Assembly: GCF_902167145.1 (NCBI RefSeq)
Contig: NC_050097.1
Coordinates: 43,942,095 to 44,006,094, forward strand
Source: Zea mays
Taxonomy: Eukaryota; Streptophyta; Magnoliopsida; Poales; Poaceae
Length of the DNA: 64,000 nucleotides
Direction of reading: 5' to 3'
The translations under genes were made by a program, and so were the position numbers. Positions 33,176 through 46,178 of this stretch are shown here, in pieces. Numbering within the stretch: position 1 is the stretch's first letter; each line of letters opens with the position of its first letter. Below the pieces are notes generated by a model. That model saw nothing but the letters and a program-made list of their open reading frames with translations. It was not told where the DNA came from and did no database searches.

Positions 33176-36100
33176 GATGCTTTCAAGTTATTCATATACC
33201 TCGCTCCCACACAAAGTTTAGTCATCAAGGAAGGGTCAGCTTTGCCTCGGCAAAGCCCGACCCTCCCTCGGGGGCTAAAAGGGGGGAACCCCCTCTGCGT
33301 CGAATTTTTTCCTCGAAAAAAGATCCTTTCTGCCAGAATGTCTTTCGTGCTTTTCGACTACTTCGAAAGTGGATCCTGAAAATGACGGAATACACGTAAG
33401 CAGCCAAGGCTGACCGAGCCGAGGGACTCCTACGCCTCCGGGATACGGATACCTCACTCATCACCTTCTGCGATAAGTAACTCGCGTTCGGATAAGCGAT
33501 TCCGTGGACCGAACAAGTCTTCACGCTCGAAAGCTCCTCTGCCGAAGCGATTCTTCGGGCCTTCTCGACTGCGTCGGTGGCAGAACCCTATGGACGGGCA
33601 AGGGTGCGCGTAAGCGGCAAGGCCGACCGAGCCGAGGGATTCCTACGCCTCCAGGATACGGATACCTCACTCATCACCTTCCGTGAAAAGCAACTCTCGC
33701 TCGCACAAGACAATTCTGTTACCAACGAAAAAGTCCAGATACTCGAAACAAGAGGAAAAGAAGCGCAACTTTACAACACGGCGAGGGTGTGTTTGGGCCT
33801 CGGCGGCCGCAGAAAACACACGCTACAAGATAATCCGATCCTGCAGGCTCGGATCTTGACGGTTGAAGGGAGCAGCAGCACCCTCGGCATCAACTACACC
33901 TTCGACGAGGTCCGGCCTAGCTTCGGACGACGACGCGGTCCGAAGGTCCCCACTCTGAAGGACGACATCATCATCATGCCCGGGCCATCGCCGCCAGGGT
34001 CTTCTCCAAGAATCCGGCTCGAGCAGGCGGCTCGGCTGGTCACCCCGAGGCCTCGGCCAGTTGTCCCCCGAAGACATCAGCCCGGCCCGAGGCCTCGGCA
34101 GATCAACTCCGGCGTCGGTCCCGCTAACGGACGACCCGGCCAGGCTCTGGCCGACCAAGTCTTCTTTTCGAGCCAACTCTGCCTCTGTCCATACTGACAC
34201 CGCTACCCCTGGCTTCGGCTCATCGAAGAGCGGCCGAGGGGTTCCTTTAACTAAGCAAGAGAAGCCTCAGACAGTAAGGTCGACCGAGCCGAGGGACTCC
34301 TACGCCTCCGGGATACGGATACCTCACTCGTCACCTTTGTACGGGGCGACTCACGCTTGGTGAAGCGGTTCAGAGAACCAACGGGCGAGTCTTAGTGCTC
34401 GAAAATAAGGAAAAAACACGGCTCCGCGCCAAAAATACATACACGTTCAGGCCCCGACAGCCACAATGAACAAAAGACAGGCATTCAAGGTGCCATTACA
34501 AACGGAACTCCGGTTCCACCTCCGCAGGTACGAACAACCCCACTCGATTGGGGGGCCTGCGGAGCAACAGAAGACCGACGAACGGCTCGCCGTCGCCCGC
34601 TCCAGCGGCGGCGGCGACGACGACTTCTGCTCCGGAGGGCCGAACAGCAGCAGCGATGACCTCAGGGCGGATGCTGCTGCCATGAGGCCCTCGCCCATGC
34701 CCAAACTCGTGAGGCAAGGACGGGAAGAAGGCCATAGAGTTGGAGGTCGGTCCGTGGGTGGCCTCGGCTATCTCGTCGGCGGAAGAACCTCTTCCAGCTG
34801 CCATGGCGGAAGGCGGCGCCGGGAGCGGCTCCGAAGCCACTCGGGTCCAAGAGCCAGGCACGCGGCAGCTGCCAGCGCCACGAACGGCGAACGCCCTTCC
34901 CCCTGATCACTGAGGGAAGGAGCGGGCCACTGCCCACGTAGAGGCCGACCCCAACTCGGCACACTCCCCTCCCCAGCACTGATGATGAAAATCCTTGAGG
35001 CCGAGGGAGGGGCAGAGGCCGCAGCCCGGTTTGCTTTCCCCCGCCATCGAACTGGAGGTCACCTTTCTGGGTGACCGCCGGCGGAGGGGTACAACCGGGC
35101 TGCATGATGAAAATCCTTGAAGCCGAACGATTGCTGAAAGGTACCAACTCCCACGGAGTTGCATTACTCCAACGACAAGGCGGAAGGATTGTGGGTGTCC
35201 CCCATCCGGGGGCTCGGAAGGTGGAAAGACACGATGCATAAGGGAGCGCGAAGACATGGTCGCCTTCCAAGAGGGTCACCCTCCTTTTAAAGGCGACTCT
35301 CCCTACTTGCGTCCCCAGCCGTCGTGGGCTGAGTCTTCTCCAACACGCTCCAAGGTCCTCCCCCTATGGCGCGGGGGCTGAGTCCCACGCGTCATGCAAG
35401 CTGGCCCAGAGCAGAAGAAGCCAAACCGCCGCGCGCGGTGCATGCAACCGCCCAGCGGTTACGAGCATTCCTCCGCTTTCGCCTAGACCAGCGGGCGAAA
35501 GGGCGGGCAGCCATGCAGGCGGCATGCAACTGCGCCAAGTGGGCGCGCCCCTCCGACTTCCAACGCAACCAGCGCGGGGGCCCACGCCCACGCGTCACGC
35601 AACCGGCGCGCCGGTCGCTACATGCAAGCAACTACACCGCCACTCACACCACTGCCACGCCTCCTCGACTGCGGAACCAGTACCGTGACTCGAGGCAACC
35701 CTGCGTACGACCCAGCAGTGCCAGCCAGGCGCGACAGTCAATACGGCCAAAAATGGGCCGGCAGTAATGGCGGTGGCAGACGGGCAGGAGCAGTGGTCAC
35801 GTCGTCAGCCAAGCTTACGTCCCATCCTGGGGCAGTGAAAGAACCCTCTCTCACGGCGTGAAGACGGCGCGCCCGTGTTCCGTTCCTCGAACGGCTCGCG
35901 CACGCGCAACGGCCACCCCGCGAACCGCCCACTCCGTCGCATTAACTCCGCGGCGGGACAGGCGGCGCCTCTGGCAGGAGAAGCAAGCGACGCTTCGCCT
36001 TCGCCATAACGACCGCGTCCAAAAAGGTACGCCGCGTCGTTCGACTTCGTATCCTTTTCCTTTTCCTCTTTCTCTCTCTTACAACAGGGACCGGGAAAGG

Positions 36101-36802
36101 GGGATACCCCGAAAAGGATCCTTCCCTGTGAAGGAAACAGGCTCCGAGCCTCCCTACTGATCAGGGGTTCGAAGGCTGGCCCCTCGGAGGGGTTCAACAG
36201 CCGCCTCAGAGCGCGTGGGCTCCACACCCACTACTGGTCAGAGGTTCGAAGGCCGGCCCCTCAGAAGGGTTCAACGGCTGCCTCAGGCCACTCGGGCTCC
36301 GCGCCCACTACTGATCAGGGGTTCGAAGGCTGGCCCTCGAAGGGTTCACAGCCGCCTCAGACATAGAGCGAGGGATGACCCTGGGTACGTTCGATACATA
36401 ACCAAGGCTCGGGCTACGCTCCCGAGGTACCCTAGGACATTTCTGAGACCAGTGGGAACGATCTTGTAACAGAATCCCATCAGAGGGAGGCATCGAGCCC
36501 TCGGACCCCGTCGACAGGGGACCGGGTCCGGCATATCACCCGCAGGTACTTTTGGGCGCGCCTCTGGGCCTCTAGCCGACCCCTAACAAATGGGGCACGG
36601 ACGTCCGCTCGGATTACCCGCCAGCAGCTCACCGGAGACACCATGTTCGGCGCCCTCCGAGGGCAACATGGCGCTTCCCCCCCCTCCTCCTTGCCGAAAG
36701 GCGACGCAGGGGCGTATGTAAAAAAGTCGAGTCTGTCCCTGACCGTCCTCTCGCCCTGTGCAGAGGCTCGGGGGCTGCTCTCGCAAACCCGGCTCCGGCC
36801 AA
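33176..36802 (+). other. Huck 3' noncoding region
   Basis: No conserved ORF is seen. A word beginning GACCGAGCCGAGGGA and continuing for about 50-100 bp appears at 33411, 33624 and 34282. A tandem of three ~75-bp units (each with GGTTCGAAGGC) occupies 36154-36361. The region continues as 51835-52131 after the nested element and ends in a purine-rich tract (GAGGCTCGGGGGCTAC) before the 3' LTR. Confidence 0.8.
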
Positions 36803-39800
36803 TGTGGCGGAACTGCCCGAAATATTCCAACTTAAGTGCCTAAGTCCCGCCTTAGAGGCTAGACCACACTTAAATAGGAATAACCCGTCAATCCCTCGGA
36901 TCTAGTCCGACACGGCCACTGACAGGATCAAGTACCACAATCTCACTCGAAGGTGAGCCACATAGCAAATACAATAAAGCATAAAACCATACATGTCAGA
37001 GTATTAAATTATTACATCACCATCATCATCATCGGAGTTTTGCAAAAGTAACCATCATTGTTCGAAGTGCAGCGGAATAAAACTAACGATAATTAAACAG
37101 AGAGATGGGGAAGCCTGTCCCATCACTCCTCATGCTCCTCCTCAGCCGAGGCAGGGTCCCACTCAACAGTCCAACCCGGTGGCAAGGTGGACGGCCAAGT
37201 TATCCCAGCAACCATCTCCTCCAGAGAACCTGTAAAAATTATGCCACAAGCAAGGCTGAGTATACTAATACTCAGCTAGACTTACCCGGTGTGAGGAGTC
37301 TACTCCTCTACCTCTAGACATGCAGCTGTTTGTCTGTGGGGTTTGGTTGCCAAAAGCACTAGCTGAGTTTCTAAATCAAGATTTTAACTTAATCAAAGTT
37401 AAGTGTGACTCTCTTAAGGCTAAAAGTGGACTATCTACTCATACATGGTAGCAAGCATTATTAACAATCAACATCTTATCTCAACTCATCATACTTCCAC
37501 TTATTACTCAATGCAGTACAATGGATCAAGCAGTCTCATTAGCTGCGAGAAGCAGACGATTCAAATCGAGTTTTTTTATCCTTGCAAGGTAAACCTAAAC
37601 ACACGACATGCAGGGGCACTCCATCCCCACACACATCAACCGTCGCCATCGATTCCCCGTCAGCAGAGAGGGGCTCACCGCCTTGGCGTACAATGCCTCA
37701 CTGACCCCGACTGGCCGTCGTGCAGTGACCGCACTTGTACCCACCATAACCGGAATGGGAGACCTCGTCTCAGGTCGCGTGAGGAGGGCAATCTGCTGCC
37801 AGGTTCAATCAGGTACTAGGCTTACCGATTTACCATATTTCTCGGCATGTGCTTAGTACGTTCAAACGCTTGACACAGGTATCCGCACGTTAATCCTTAT
37901 TCCATTTTCCCCTCTCATAAACAACCAATCCCCATGGATTGTTGTCCACCAACTAGTACCATTTTCCCCTCTCATAAACAACCAATCCTTATTCCATTTT
38001 CCCCTCTCATAAACAACCAATCACCTGATCTCGCGCGAGTGCTAGAAAAATCACTCGTCTTCTACCGAGATCCTAATTAAGTAAAGCAACTACTCGACCT
38101 GTCATACTAGTATTCATCTCAAAAGGATTCCTGAGATCATGCAACTAGGGTTTCAAACAATTCCTACACCTAAGTGCACAATCAATCCTACAATCATTAA
38201 GTGAAGTAAAATAGCATAAATAACAGGTTATGCATAAAACCGGGGCTTGCCTTCCAAAGCAGTGGCAGGCAGGTCCTCTGGTGCAGGCTCGGGTGCTGGA
38301 TCTGGGGCTACCTCCTGAGCAGCTCCTTGCTCCGGCACGAGGATGTACTCTCCGTCAGCAAGATTACAGTCTATCGAAATGCAATGAACATGTATGTCAT
38401 GATTATGCAAGATTTAAGAACATTAAGCTACAGAAACTAAGTTAAGAAGTAACTTAGGGTTTTCTTAGTCACGCAGGGCTTCTAGTGGTATATATATAGA
38501 TACATAGACTTATGACCCTTTAAGCTTAGGTTTTCTTTTAGGATAACATAGTGGTTTGGTATTGCCTTGATACATTTTAGTGGACAGATTACAAAGGTTT
38601 TAGGATAACCTTAATTCACATTATTCTTTTTCCTTTCATTAATTCCCATTTAGGGTTTTTAGGGTAGGTTTGAACTACAACAGGGTTTTAATAATTTCCA
38701 AAAATTCTGTAAAAATTACAGTGGGTTGCCCTTTGCTATTCTAACTTGTTTTAAGAAGTTGAGGCTTTAAGTACCAAGGCTAGGCTTTAAACAAAAATAA
38801 CAAAAGTTAGGCAAAATGGGCCACTTTACACTACACCTCTTAGTTGGGGGTAGGTTCTGTCCTAAAGGTTATTTTTGCTGGCAACCCATAGTAATAATAG
38901 GTCTCTGTGCTAAAAATCACAGAAAACTAAGGGGTGGTTATTTAGTTATGATTTTCTTAAGTTTAATGTTAAAAAGGCACTTTCTACTACATTATTATTT
39001 GAAAAATGTCAAACAGCAGATTTCATATTTTTCCTAAGTTCTCTCTAATAAAACAATAGTTATCCCAAGGGTGGGGGTGTTTTTACCTTGGGGTTATTTT
39101 TGTAGAGTTTTTCTAAGTTTCACTTGTTTTATTAAAACAAAAGAGATCTTACTTATTTTACACTAAAACAGGGTATGATATATTTTTCCAGTGAACTATA
39201 TTGAATAAATAACCTAACAAAAATAGAGGTACTCTCTGGTTCATTAATTAAATTACATTTTCTATTTTCCCTATCCTTAAGCATATTATAGAATAAGGGG
39301 TAAAACTAACTTAAATGGAGTGGACAGAGATGTTCAACATTTTTAAACAGGTTAGTAGGTAATTATAAACTTCCCCAATTTTTCCTAACCCTAGTCAAAT
39401 AGCCTAACTATTTTCCTTACTATTATTTAGCTTTTGGCCAAAACCAACATTAAATCAGAACTTTTAAGTTTTCCACAGCACCAAGGGGTTTTATATTTTT
39501 CTTAAATAGGTTACATTAATTGGAGTCTGACAAAATTTGTTTGACCAAATTTGGATGAACTAATCATAAGTTATGAATTTTTAAAGCCTCTGTTCAATTT
39601 AAAATAGAATTTAAAAAGAGTTTCCTGGAAAAACAGTTTACACCGAGGTCCCTAGGTTTAAACTAAATCCACCTTCGCAATTCTACCCCCACGCCACTAT
39701 TCCCCTGTGTCTCTGACGTTTCACAAAACCCCCTGACCTTCTCTCCCTCTCACCCGCAGTCCTTCCCCTTATGCAAACAGTAACCGCGGGAAAGAAAAGG

Positions 39801-41202
39801 GCGGCGCGGCTTACCGGCGGCGAGGGAGGTCCGGCGAAGGGTGGGGTTGGCTCGGGGAGACTCTGGCGGTCACGTCGAGGTACGGCTCGACGTCGGAGAT
39901 GGCCGGAATCGCCCGGTCCACTCGTGCAGGCGGGTGTCCTCGTCGGCGGCGAGTATACCGGCCAAACCACGGCGAACTGGTTCAATCCGAGGGCACGATG
40001 AGCTTCACGGGGTCACGCAGCGACTGTGTGCACAAGGAATCGAAGGATGGTGGAGTGGTTTACCCGGTCCACGTACTCCGGCGGGGGCGAGAGCTCCGGC
40101 GAGCGTGGACTGGCTTCTCCGGCGAAATACTCTCCGATTCCTTGCTCGGGGAGCCTCACGGAGGTGTGCACAGTCTTCTCCGAGGGCTGGACGGGGTTGG
40201 GAATGGCTCTATTGGCCGGTCTATGGTGGCAGAGGGGTTGGGCGGCCGTGGACTTGCTGCGCACGGGCAAACGACGACGAGCTAACTCCGGTGAGGTGTG
40301 GAGGGTGCGCGGAAGGGTGTAGTCGAAGCCTGGGAGGGCTTTATAAGCTCGGGCGCGGGCCACAGCGCGGGTTTGGCTCGGGCGCGGCGCGGGGCATGCG
40401 GGGACGCGCGCGAGCGTGCTCTGGCGCGGGCAGAAGGCGTCGAACACGTGGAGGTGAGTTTCTTCCAGTGTTCAAACGTCTCCAGAGATCGCAAACGTGC
40501 GAATCTCGCCATGAATCCGGCACAGACCTCCTCCTGGCACCTAGGGCTATCTCACATGTGTGAGTTCCAAGGGATGATACGCCCTAGATCGGGAGATAGA
40601 CGGGCGCCAAATCTGGCTTGTCTCACTGCCCACTCAGCGACAAAACTGATGTCAAGTGCTGTCAAACGTCTGAGTCTCGGTCTCAAATTTTTCCAGGGGG
40701 TGCCTTAAGTGGTATACCACATTTTTGGTATAGAACCCAAGTGGTTTTGGCGCCATCTTTAAGGTGAACACGGCTGGTCTTTGGATTAGGGTTAGATTTT
40801 GACTTAGAGGGAAATAGAGAGCTCTAGCTCTCTCTCCACTTGGAGATTTGAATTGGGGTTTCTCCAGGGGTCTTTTTGCAATATTTCCCTCCCTTAATTG
40901 ATGGTTATAATGTTGCTTAGGGTTTGGGCAAAAGTTACACACACTTTGCACCCTTGTTCACTCTCTTTCCCCTCTTACCCAGGGTTTTGGAAGATAGGGT
41001 TTAGGAGAGGTCTAGGGTTCTTCTCCCCTTTTATCCAAGGTAGTAAGTGTGCAAGGATTAGAGTAATGCTTCTCATGTCATTGGCAACTTGATTAGCACA
41101 TGAGCTCCAAAGTTCTTATGTGGTGCCCTAAGTCTTTACCCTTGTGAACACAGCTTCTAGTGCCAAAGTGGCTCTAGCCAAGGTAACACCTGGGGTGTTA
41201 CA
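36803..41202 (-). repeat. 3' LTR of the chromovirus (left copy)
   Basis: 4400 bp, reading on the minus strand from TGTAACACCCCAGGTG. The TATA-like element TTATAAAG is on the minus strand near 40347-40340. By eye it differs from the other LTR at roughly 23 sites plus three indels. A polypurine tract (AAGGGGGGAGGG on the minus strand) lies just inside at about 41204-41216. Confidence 0.95.
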
Positions 41203-41453
41203 ACCCTCCCCCCTTAAAGGAATCTCGTCCCGAGATTTAGGTAGAGTCCCTTGGAGGGGTGCTTGAAGGTGTGCTGGTGTTGTTTTTCCTTTACACTTAA
41301 GTTTCTCTTGTTAACTGCTCTTCGAACGTCATCCTCTTTGCAACTTCAGAAGGGAGCCCTTCTTAAGTTAATTCCACAACTTAGACTATCCTCGCTATCT
41401 AAGTTTTTTTGTATAATTGAATTCAAAGGGCAGGTGGGGGTGGGGTTTTGGGG

Positions 41454-41894
41454 CTACATACCGACTCCTTTGGGCAGAAAGTCGGGGAAGCGAGAGCGTA
41501 GAAATTCCTCCGTCTCCCATGTAGCTTCTTCTGCTGAATGGTGACTCCACTGAACCTTGTACATTCTGATCGACCTTGCCCGAGTTGATCTCTCCTTTTG
41601 ATCTAATACCTTGACGGGGTACTCTTGGTAGGACAAGTCTGGTTCTATCTCAATGTCTGGTTCCGGTACCACTTCAGTGGGTAGACGAACGCATTTCCGC
41701 AACTGAGATACATGGAACACATTATGAACTGCTGACATGTGAGGTGGTAATTCCAATTGGTAGGCTACGGGTCCACAGCTTGCCTTGATCTTATAGGGTC
41801 CAACGTAGCGAGGAGCTAACTTGCCCTTGATCCCGAATCTCTGGACACCCTTGGTGGGTGATACCTTAAGATAGACATGATCTCCCACCTCAAA
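41454..41894 (-). pseudogene. Chromovirus integrase C-terminal domain with chromodomain
   Basis: In the same frame as the preceding fragment, after the TAG. Contains VGDHVYLKVSP, YVGPYKI, then a chromodomain-like segment (YPVKVLDQKER...YKVQWSHHSAEEATWE). Chromodomains of this clade are thought to guide integration to heterochromatin. It ends at 41454. Confidence 0.9.
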
Positions 41895-44130
41895 CTATAG
41901 AGGCTTCCGCCTCTTATCATGATAGCTTCTTTGCCTGGCCTGAGCAGCTTCTAAGTTCTTGGTAATAACCCTGACCTTTGCCTCTGCCTCGAGTACCAAG
42001 TCTGGCCCAAAAATTTCCCTTTCTCCTGCTTGAGACCAATTAAGTGGGGTCCTACACCTTCTCCCATACAATGCCTCAAAAGGTGCCATCTTCAAACTGG
42101 ACTGATAGCTGTTATTGTAAGAAAACTCTGCCAAAGACAGACACTTGTCCCAATCCTTTCCATAATGTAGTGCACATGCCCGCAACATGTCTTCCAAAAT
42201 CTGATTCACCCTTTCTGTCTGGCCATCTGTTTGTGGGTGATATGCTGAGCTTCGGATTACTTGGGTCCCAAGTGATTCTTGCAGTTTCTCCCAAAAGCGT
42301 GCCACAAACAGGGCTCCTCTGTCAGATATAATGGTCTTTGGAATACCATGCAGTCTTACTATCTGATCAACATAAATTTCAGCATACTTTTCTGTCTTGT
42401 GGGTGGTGTGCACTGGCAAGAAATGAGCAGTCTTGGTCAATCTGTCCACGATAACCCAAATAGAATCATGGTGCCTGGAGGTATTGGGTAATCCCACTAT
42501 GAAGTCCATGCAAATGTCCTCCCATTTCCAAGATGGTATGGGAAGGGGTTGCAAATGGCCTGCTGCCTTCAAGTGACTAGCCTTAATTCTCTGGCAGGTG
42601 TCACATTCGGATATGTACTTGGCAATTTCCCTTTTCATTCTAGTCCACCAATATAGAGATCTGAGATCATGGTACATCTTGTTGCTACCAGGGTGCATGG
42701 AGAATTTTGAAAGGTGAGCTTCATCCAATAATTGCTTTCTGAGCTCAGGGTCCTTGGGAACAACCAATCGATCTCCAAACCATAGAATTCCCTTGCTGTC
42801 CTGTCGGAAACACTTGTATTTTTCTGCCTTTTGCTTGATCATATCCTTGATAACCTGAACACCCTTATCCTCAACCTGTGCCCTGATGATCTGCTCTTGC
42901 AACGTGGGTTCTACCGAGATATAGCTTAGGTTACCCGAAGAAACAACTTCCAGGTTCAGCTTGCACAACTCATCACACAGGGTGGTCACTCCCACATCCA
43001 TGCTCATACAATTACACTGGGCCTTTCTGCTCAAGGCATCTGCCACAACATTGGCCTTACCAGGGTGGTAATGCACCTCCAAATCATAGTCCTTGATTAA
43101 CTCCAACCATCTCCTTTGCCTCATGTTCAGATCTGCCTGAGTGAAGATGTATTTGAGACTCTTGTGATCAGTGTAGATGTTACAGTGAGCTCCCATCAAG
43201 TAGTGTCTCCATATCTTTAGAGCATGGACTACCGCTGCCAATTCTAGATCATGTGTAGGGTAGTTCTGCTCATGGGGCCTGAGTGCCCGGGAAGCATAAG
43301 CAATCACTCTGCTCTCTTGCATCAAGACACATCCCAATCTGGTACCAGAAGCATCGCAATAAACTTCAAATGACTTGGTGTTGTCAGGTTGGGCCAGCAC
43401 TGGGGCTGTTGTCAAATGCTGCCTCAAGGTATGAAAGGCATCTTCACACTTTTGGCTCCACTCAAATTTGACTCCCTTCTTCAACAGTTCAGTCATTGGT
43501 TTGGCAATTCTGGAGAAATCCGGAATAAATCGTCGATAATACCCTGCCAATCCCAGAAAACTCCGAATCTGCCTCACTGTAGTCGGGGGTTTCCAATCCA
43601 TTACCTCTTGTACCTTCTCAGGATCAACTGATATCCCATCCTGAGAAATCGTGTGACCCAGGAATTTAATCTCCTTCAGCCAGAACTCACATTTAGACAA
43701 CTTAGCATAAAGATGATGATCGCGCAGTCGCTGAAGCACAATGTGCAGGTGCTCAGTATGTTCGTCCTCATTCTTGGAATAGACCAGAATATCATCAATG
43801 AAAACGACCACGAACTTGTCCAATTCTGGCATAAACACTGAGTTCATCAGGTACATGAAATAAGCCGGGGTATTGGTCAGCCCAAAAGACATCACCAGAA
43901 ACTCATACAGTCCATATCTGGTAGAGAAAGCCGTCTTGGGAATATCGCTAGCACGGATCTTGATCTGATGGTATCCTGAGCGAAGGTCTATCTTGGAGAA
44001 TACCTTGGCTCCTACCAACTGATCAAACAGAACATCAATGCGGGGCAGTGGGTATTTGTTCTTAATAGTTACCGCATTGAGAGGGCGGTAGTCAACACAC
44101 ATCCTCAAACTCTCATCCTTTTCTTCACAA
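41895..44130 (-). pseudogene. Chromovirus RT, RNase H and integrase
   Basis: RT with the FIDD catalytic motif ([11 protein letters not shown], near 43.80 kb), RNase H ([32 protein letters not shown]), and integrase with H..H/C..C (CDTCQR) and the D,D,E residues in [16 protein letters not shown] and DGQTERVN. The frame ends in a TAG at 41895-41897 between the integrase core and the GPF/chromodomain region. Confidence 0.92.
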
Positions 44131-44925
44131 ATAAAGCTGGACATTCCCATGGTGAAGTGCTTGGACGAATAAACCCCTTGTCCAACAATTCTTGCAATTG
44201 TTTCTTCAATTCCGCCAATTCCGCGGGAGGCATCCTATAGGGTCTCTTGGAGATAGGAGCAGTCCCGGGTTGCAATTCGATGGCGAACTCAATATCTCGG
44301 TCAGGTGGCATCCCTGGCAATTTGTCTGGGAAAACATCTGGGTAGTCGCAGACCACTGGGATCTTTTCCACCTGGGATTCTATCATAACAAAGGCACAAG
44401 ATCGGGTACAACCCTGGTCGGGTAAATATAAAACAGTCTCGCCATAAACAGGGGAATGAATTTCAATGGCTCTGGCTGCAATGTCCAATACTGCCTGATG
44501 CCTGGTCAACCAGTCATCTCCCAAAATAATATCCATGCTATCCAACCCTAAGATGAGAAGGGTGGTTCTAATCACCAGACTACCAAATTTTATAGGCACT
44601 TGCCTGTTGATTTGATAAGTGGCAACTCTGCCTCCTGGCGTTGAAATTGTAATGCCCCCATCGGTATGGGGAAAGGGCAACTGGCATTTGGCGCTAAACT
44701 TAGCACTGATAAAACTATGCGATGCACCCGAATCAAATAAAATAATCGCAGGATAATTCAAAACTGTAAAGATACCAGTCATGACGGGTGCTCCCTCAGG
44801 AATGTCAGCCATGGTGGTGAAGTTCAGCCTGCCTTGCCTCACTTGCACCTTCTGCCTCTTGCCTTGGTTCTGATTAGCATTCTGCCCCTGCCTCTGCTGG
44901 TTCCTGGGGCAATTCTTGGCATAAT
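44105..44925 (-). pseudogene. Chromovirus nucleocapsid tail, protease and RT start
   Basis: Begins with the second half of the zinc knuckle (HYAKNC). Contains the aspartic protease with LFDSGASHSFIS and a second conserved GDDWL region, then the RT N-terminus (SKRPYRM...[10 protein letters not shown]). A frameshift in an A-rich run near 44118-44125 ends the frame at 44105. Confidence 0.9.
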
Positions 44926-45873
44926 GCCAGTGTTGCCACAAGTGAAGCATCTGTTGTCATTTGCCTGGCGGTACTGCTGCTGCTGGTTATTCCTCTGAGC
45001 TGGAAACTGGTTGCGGTTGGGTGCCTGCTGCTGCTGCTGCTGCTGAGGTCGGATTACCCATCGCCCTTGCTGCTGCTGGGGCCCCCTGCCCTGGGTGTCG
45101 GACACAATCCTGAAGCGCTGTGGCTGAGCTGAGGGTCCTGCCACAGGGGTCTTCCTCTTCTTCTCTGCCTGCCTAGCTGTAATGCAGTCCTCTTGGGAGA
45201 TAGCCATGTTGACCAACTCATTGTAGCTGTTGGCCCTGACGGTGTTGAGACGATCCCGGAGCTTAGTGCTGAGCCCCCTCCTGAATCTGTCCCTCTTCTT
45301 CTCATCTGTATCTGCATGATATCCCGCGTACTGGCACAAGTCATTAAAGGCCTGGGCATACTGCAACACTGTCCTGTTGCCCTGAGTGAGTGCCAAGAAC
45401 TCATTGAGCTTCCTGTCCATGATCCCGGCTGGTATATGGTGTCCTCTAAAAGCTGCCTTGAACTCCCTCCACTCCACCTCTCGGTCCTCTGGCTGCATAG
45501 CAAGAAAATGATCCCACCAAGTCCTTGCGGGTCCGCGAAGCTGCTGGGTGACGAACCTGACTTTGGTGACCTCTGAGCAAGCCCCATGGAGTAGTGGGAA
45601 TTTGGATTCCACCACTCGCAGCCATACATCTGCGTCAAGTGGGTCCTCCGCCCTTGTGAACAATGGAGGCTGGGTGCTGAGGAATTCCTGATAGGTGGCC
45701 GCCGCGGGGTGACGCTGGTGGTCTCCACCACCATAATGCTGGGGTGGTGGCTGACGTTGAGCCAGCTGCCTCAGGATCTCATTCTGCTGAGCCATGAGCT
45801 CCTGCAGAGTGGGAGGTGGTGGCGGCGGTGGAGGAACGTGCTCGTTCTGGCCACGACGCTGCCTCCCGGCCAT
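44926..45873 (-). pseudogene. Chromovirus gag
   Basis: Starts at ATG 45873 (MAGRQRRGQNEH). Contains a Pro run, the retrotransposon gag core (around RTWWDHFLAM and RGLSTKLRDRL), a Gln-rich linker and the first half of a CCHC knuckle (CFTCGNTG). A single-base shift near 44925-44928 breaks the knuckle; its second half is in another frame. The wrong frame continues open to 44839. Confidence 0.9.
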
Positions 45874-46178
45874 CTGAAAAATCACATACTTACTTAACAC
45901 CACAGTTCCAAATTTCAAGATTTTATCACGGGGAAAAGTTAAAACAGCATGATAGACTCCGACTTCAACAAAAGGGATTTCAAGAGGCATAAATTCCTCC
46001 TTCCAAATCTAAACTGATAATAGCATCCATCAAACCAGCTCCCAAGGGAGTTTTAGCACGATTACATCAATTTGTTCCAAAATGACTCAACTCTATCTAG
46101 CCTAGTACCCCAAGGGTGCAAAAGCTAAGCTAGCTGCGAGGAGTCCGACTATCCAATTTCTAAGCCTACCCTGGACAC

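Noticed and set aside
34662..35279. 205-codon minus-strand ORF in the Huck 3' region
   Set aside because: No domain, overlapping open frames in a GC-rich segment, and no sign of a promoter or coding bias.
39841..40563. 240-codon plus-strand ORF, repeated at 50472-51194
   Set aside because: It lies in the GC-rich part of both LTR copies, antisense to the element. Conservation between the two simply reflects LTR identity.
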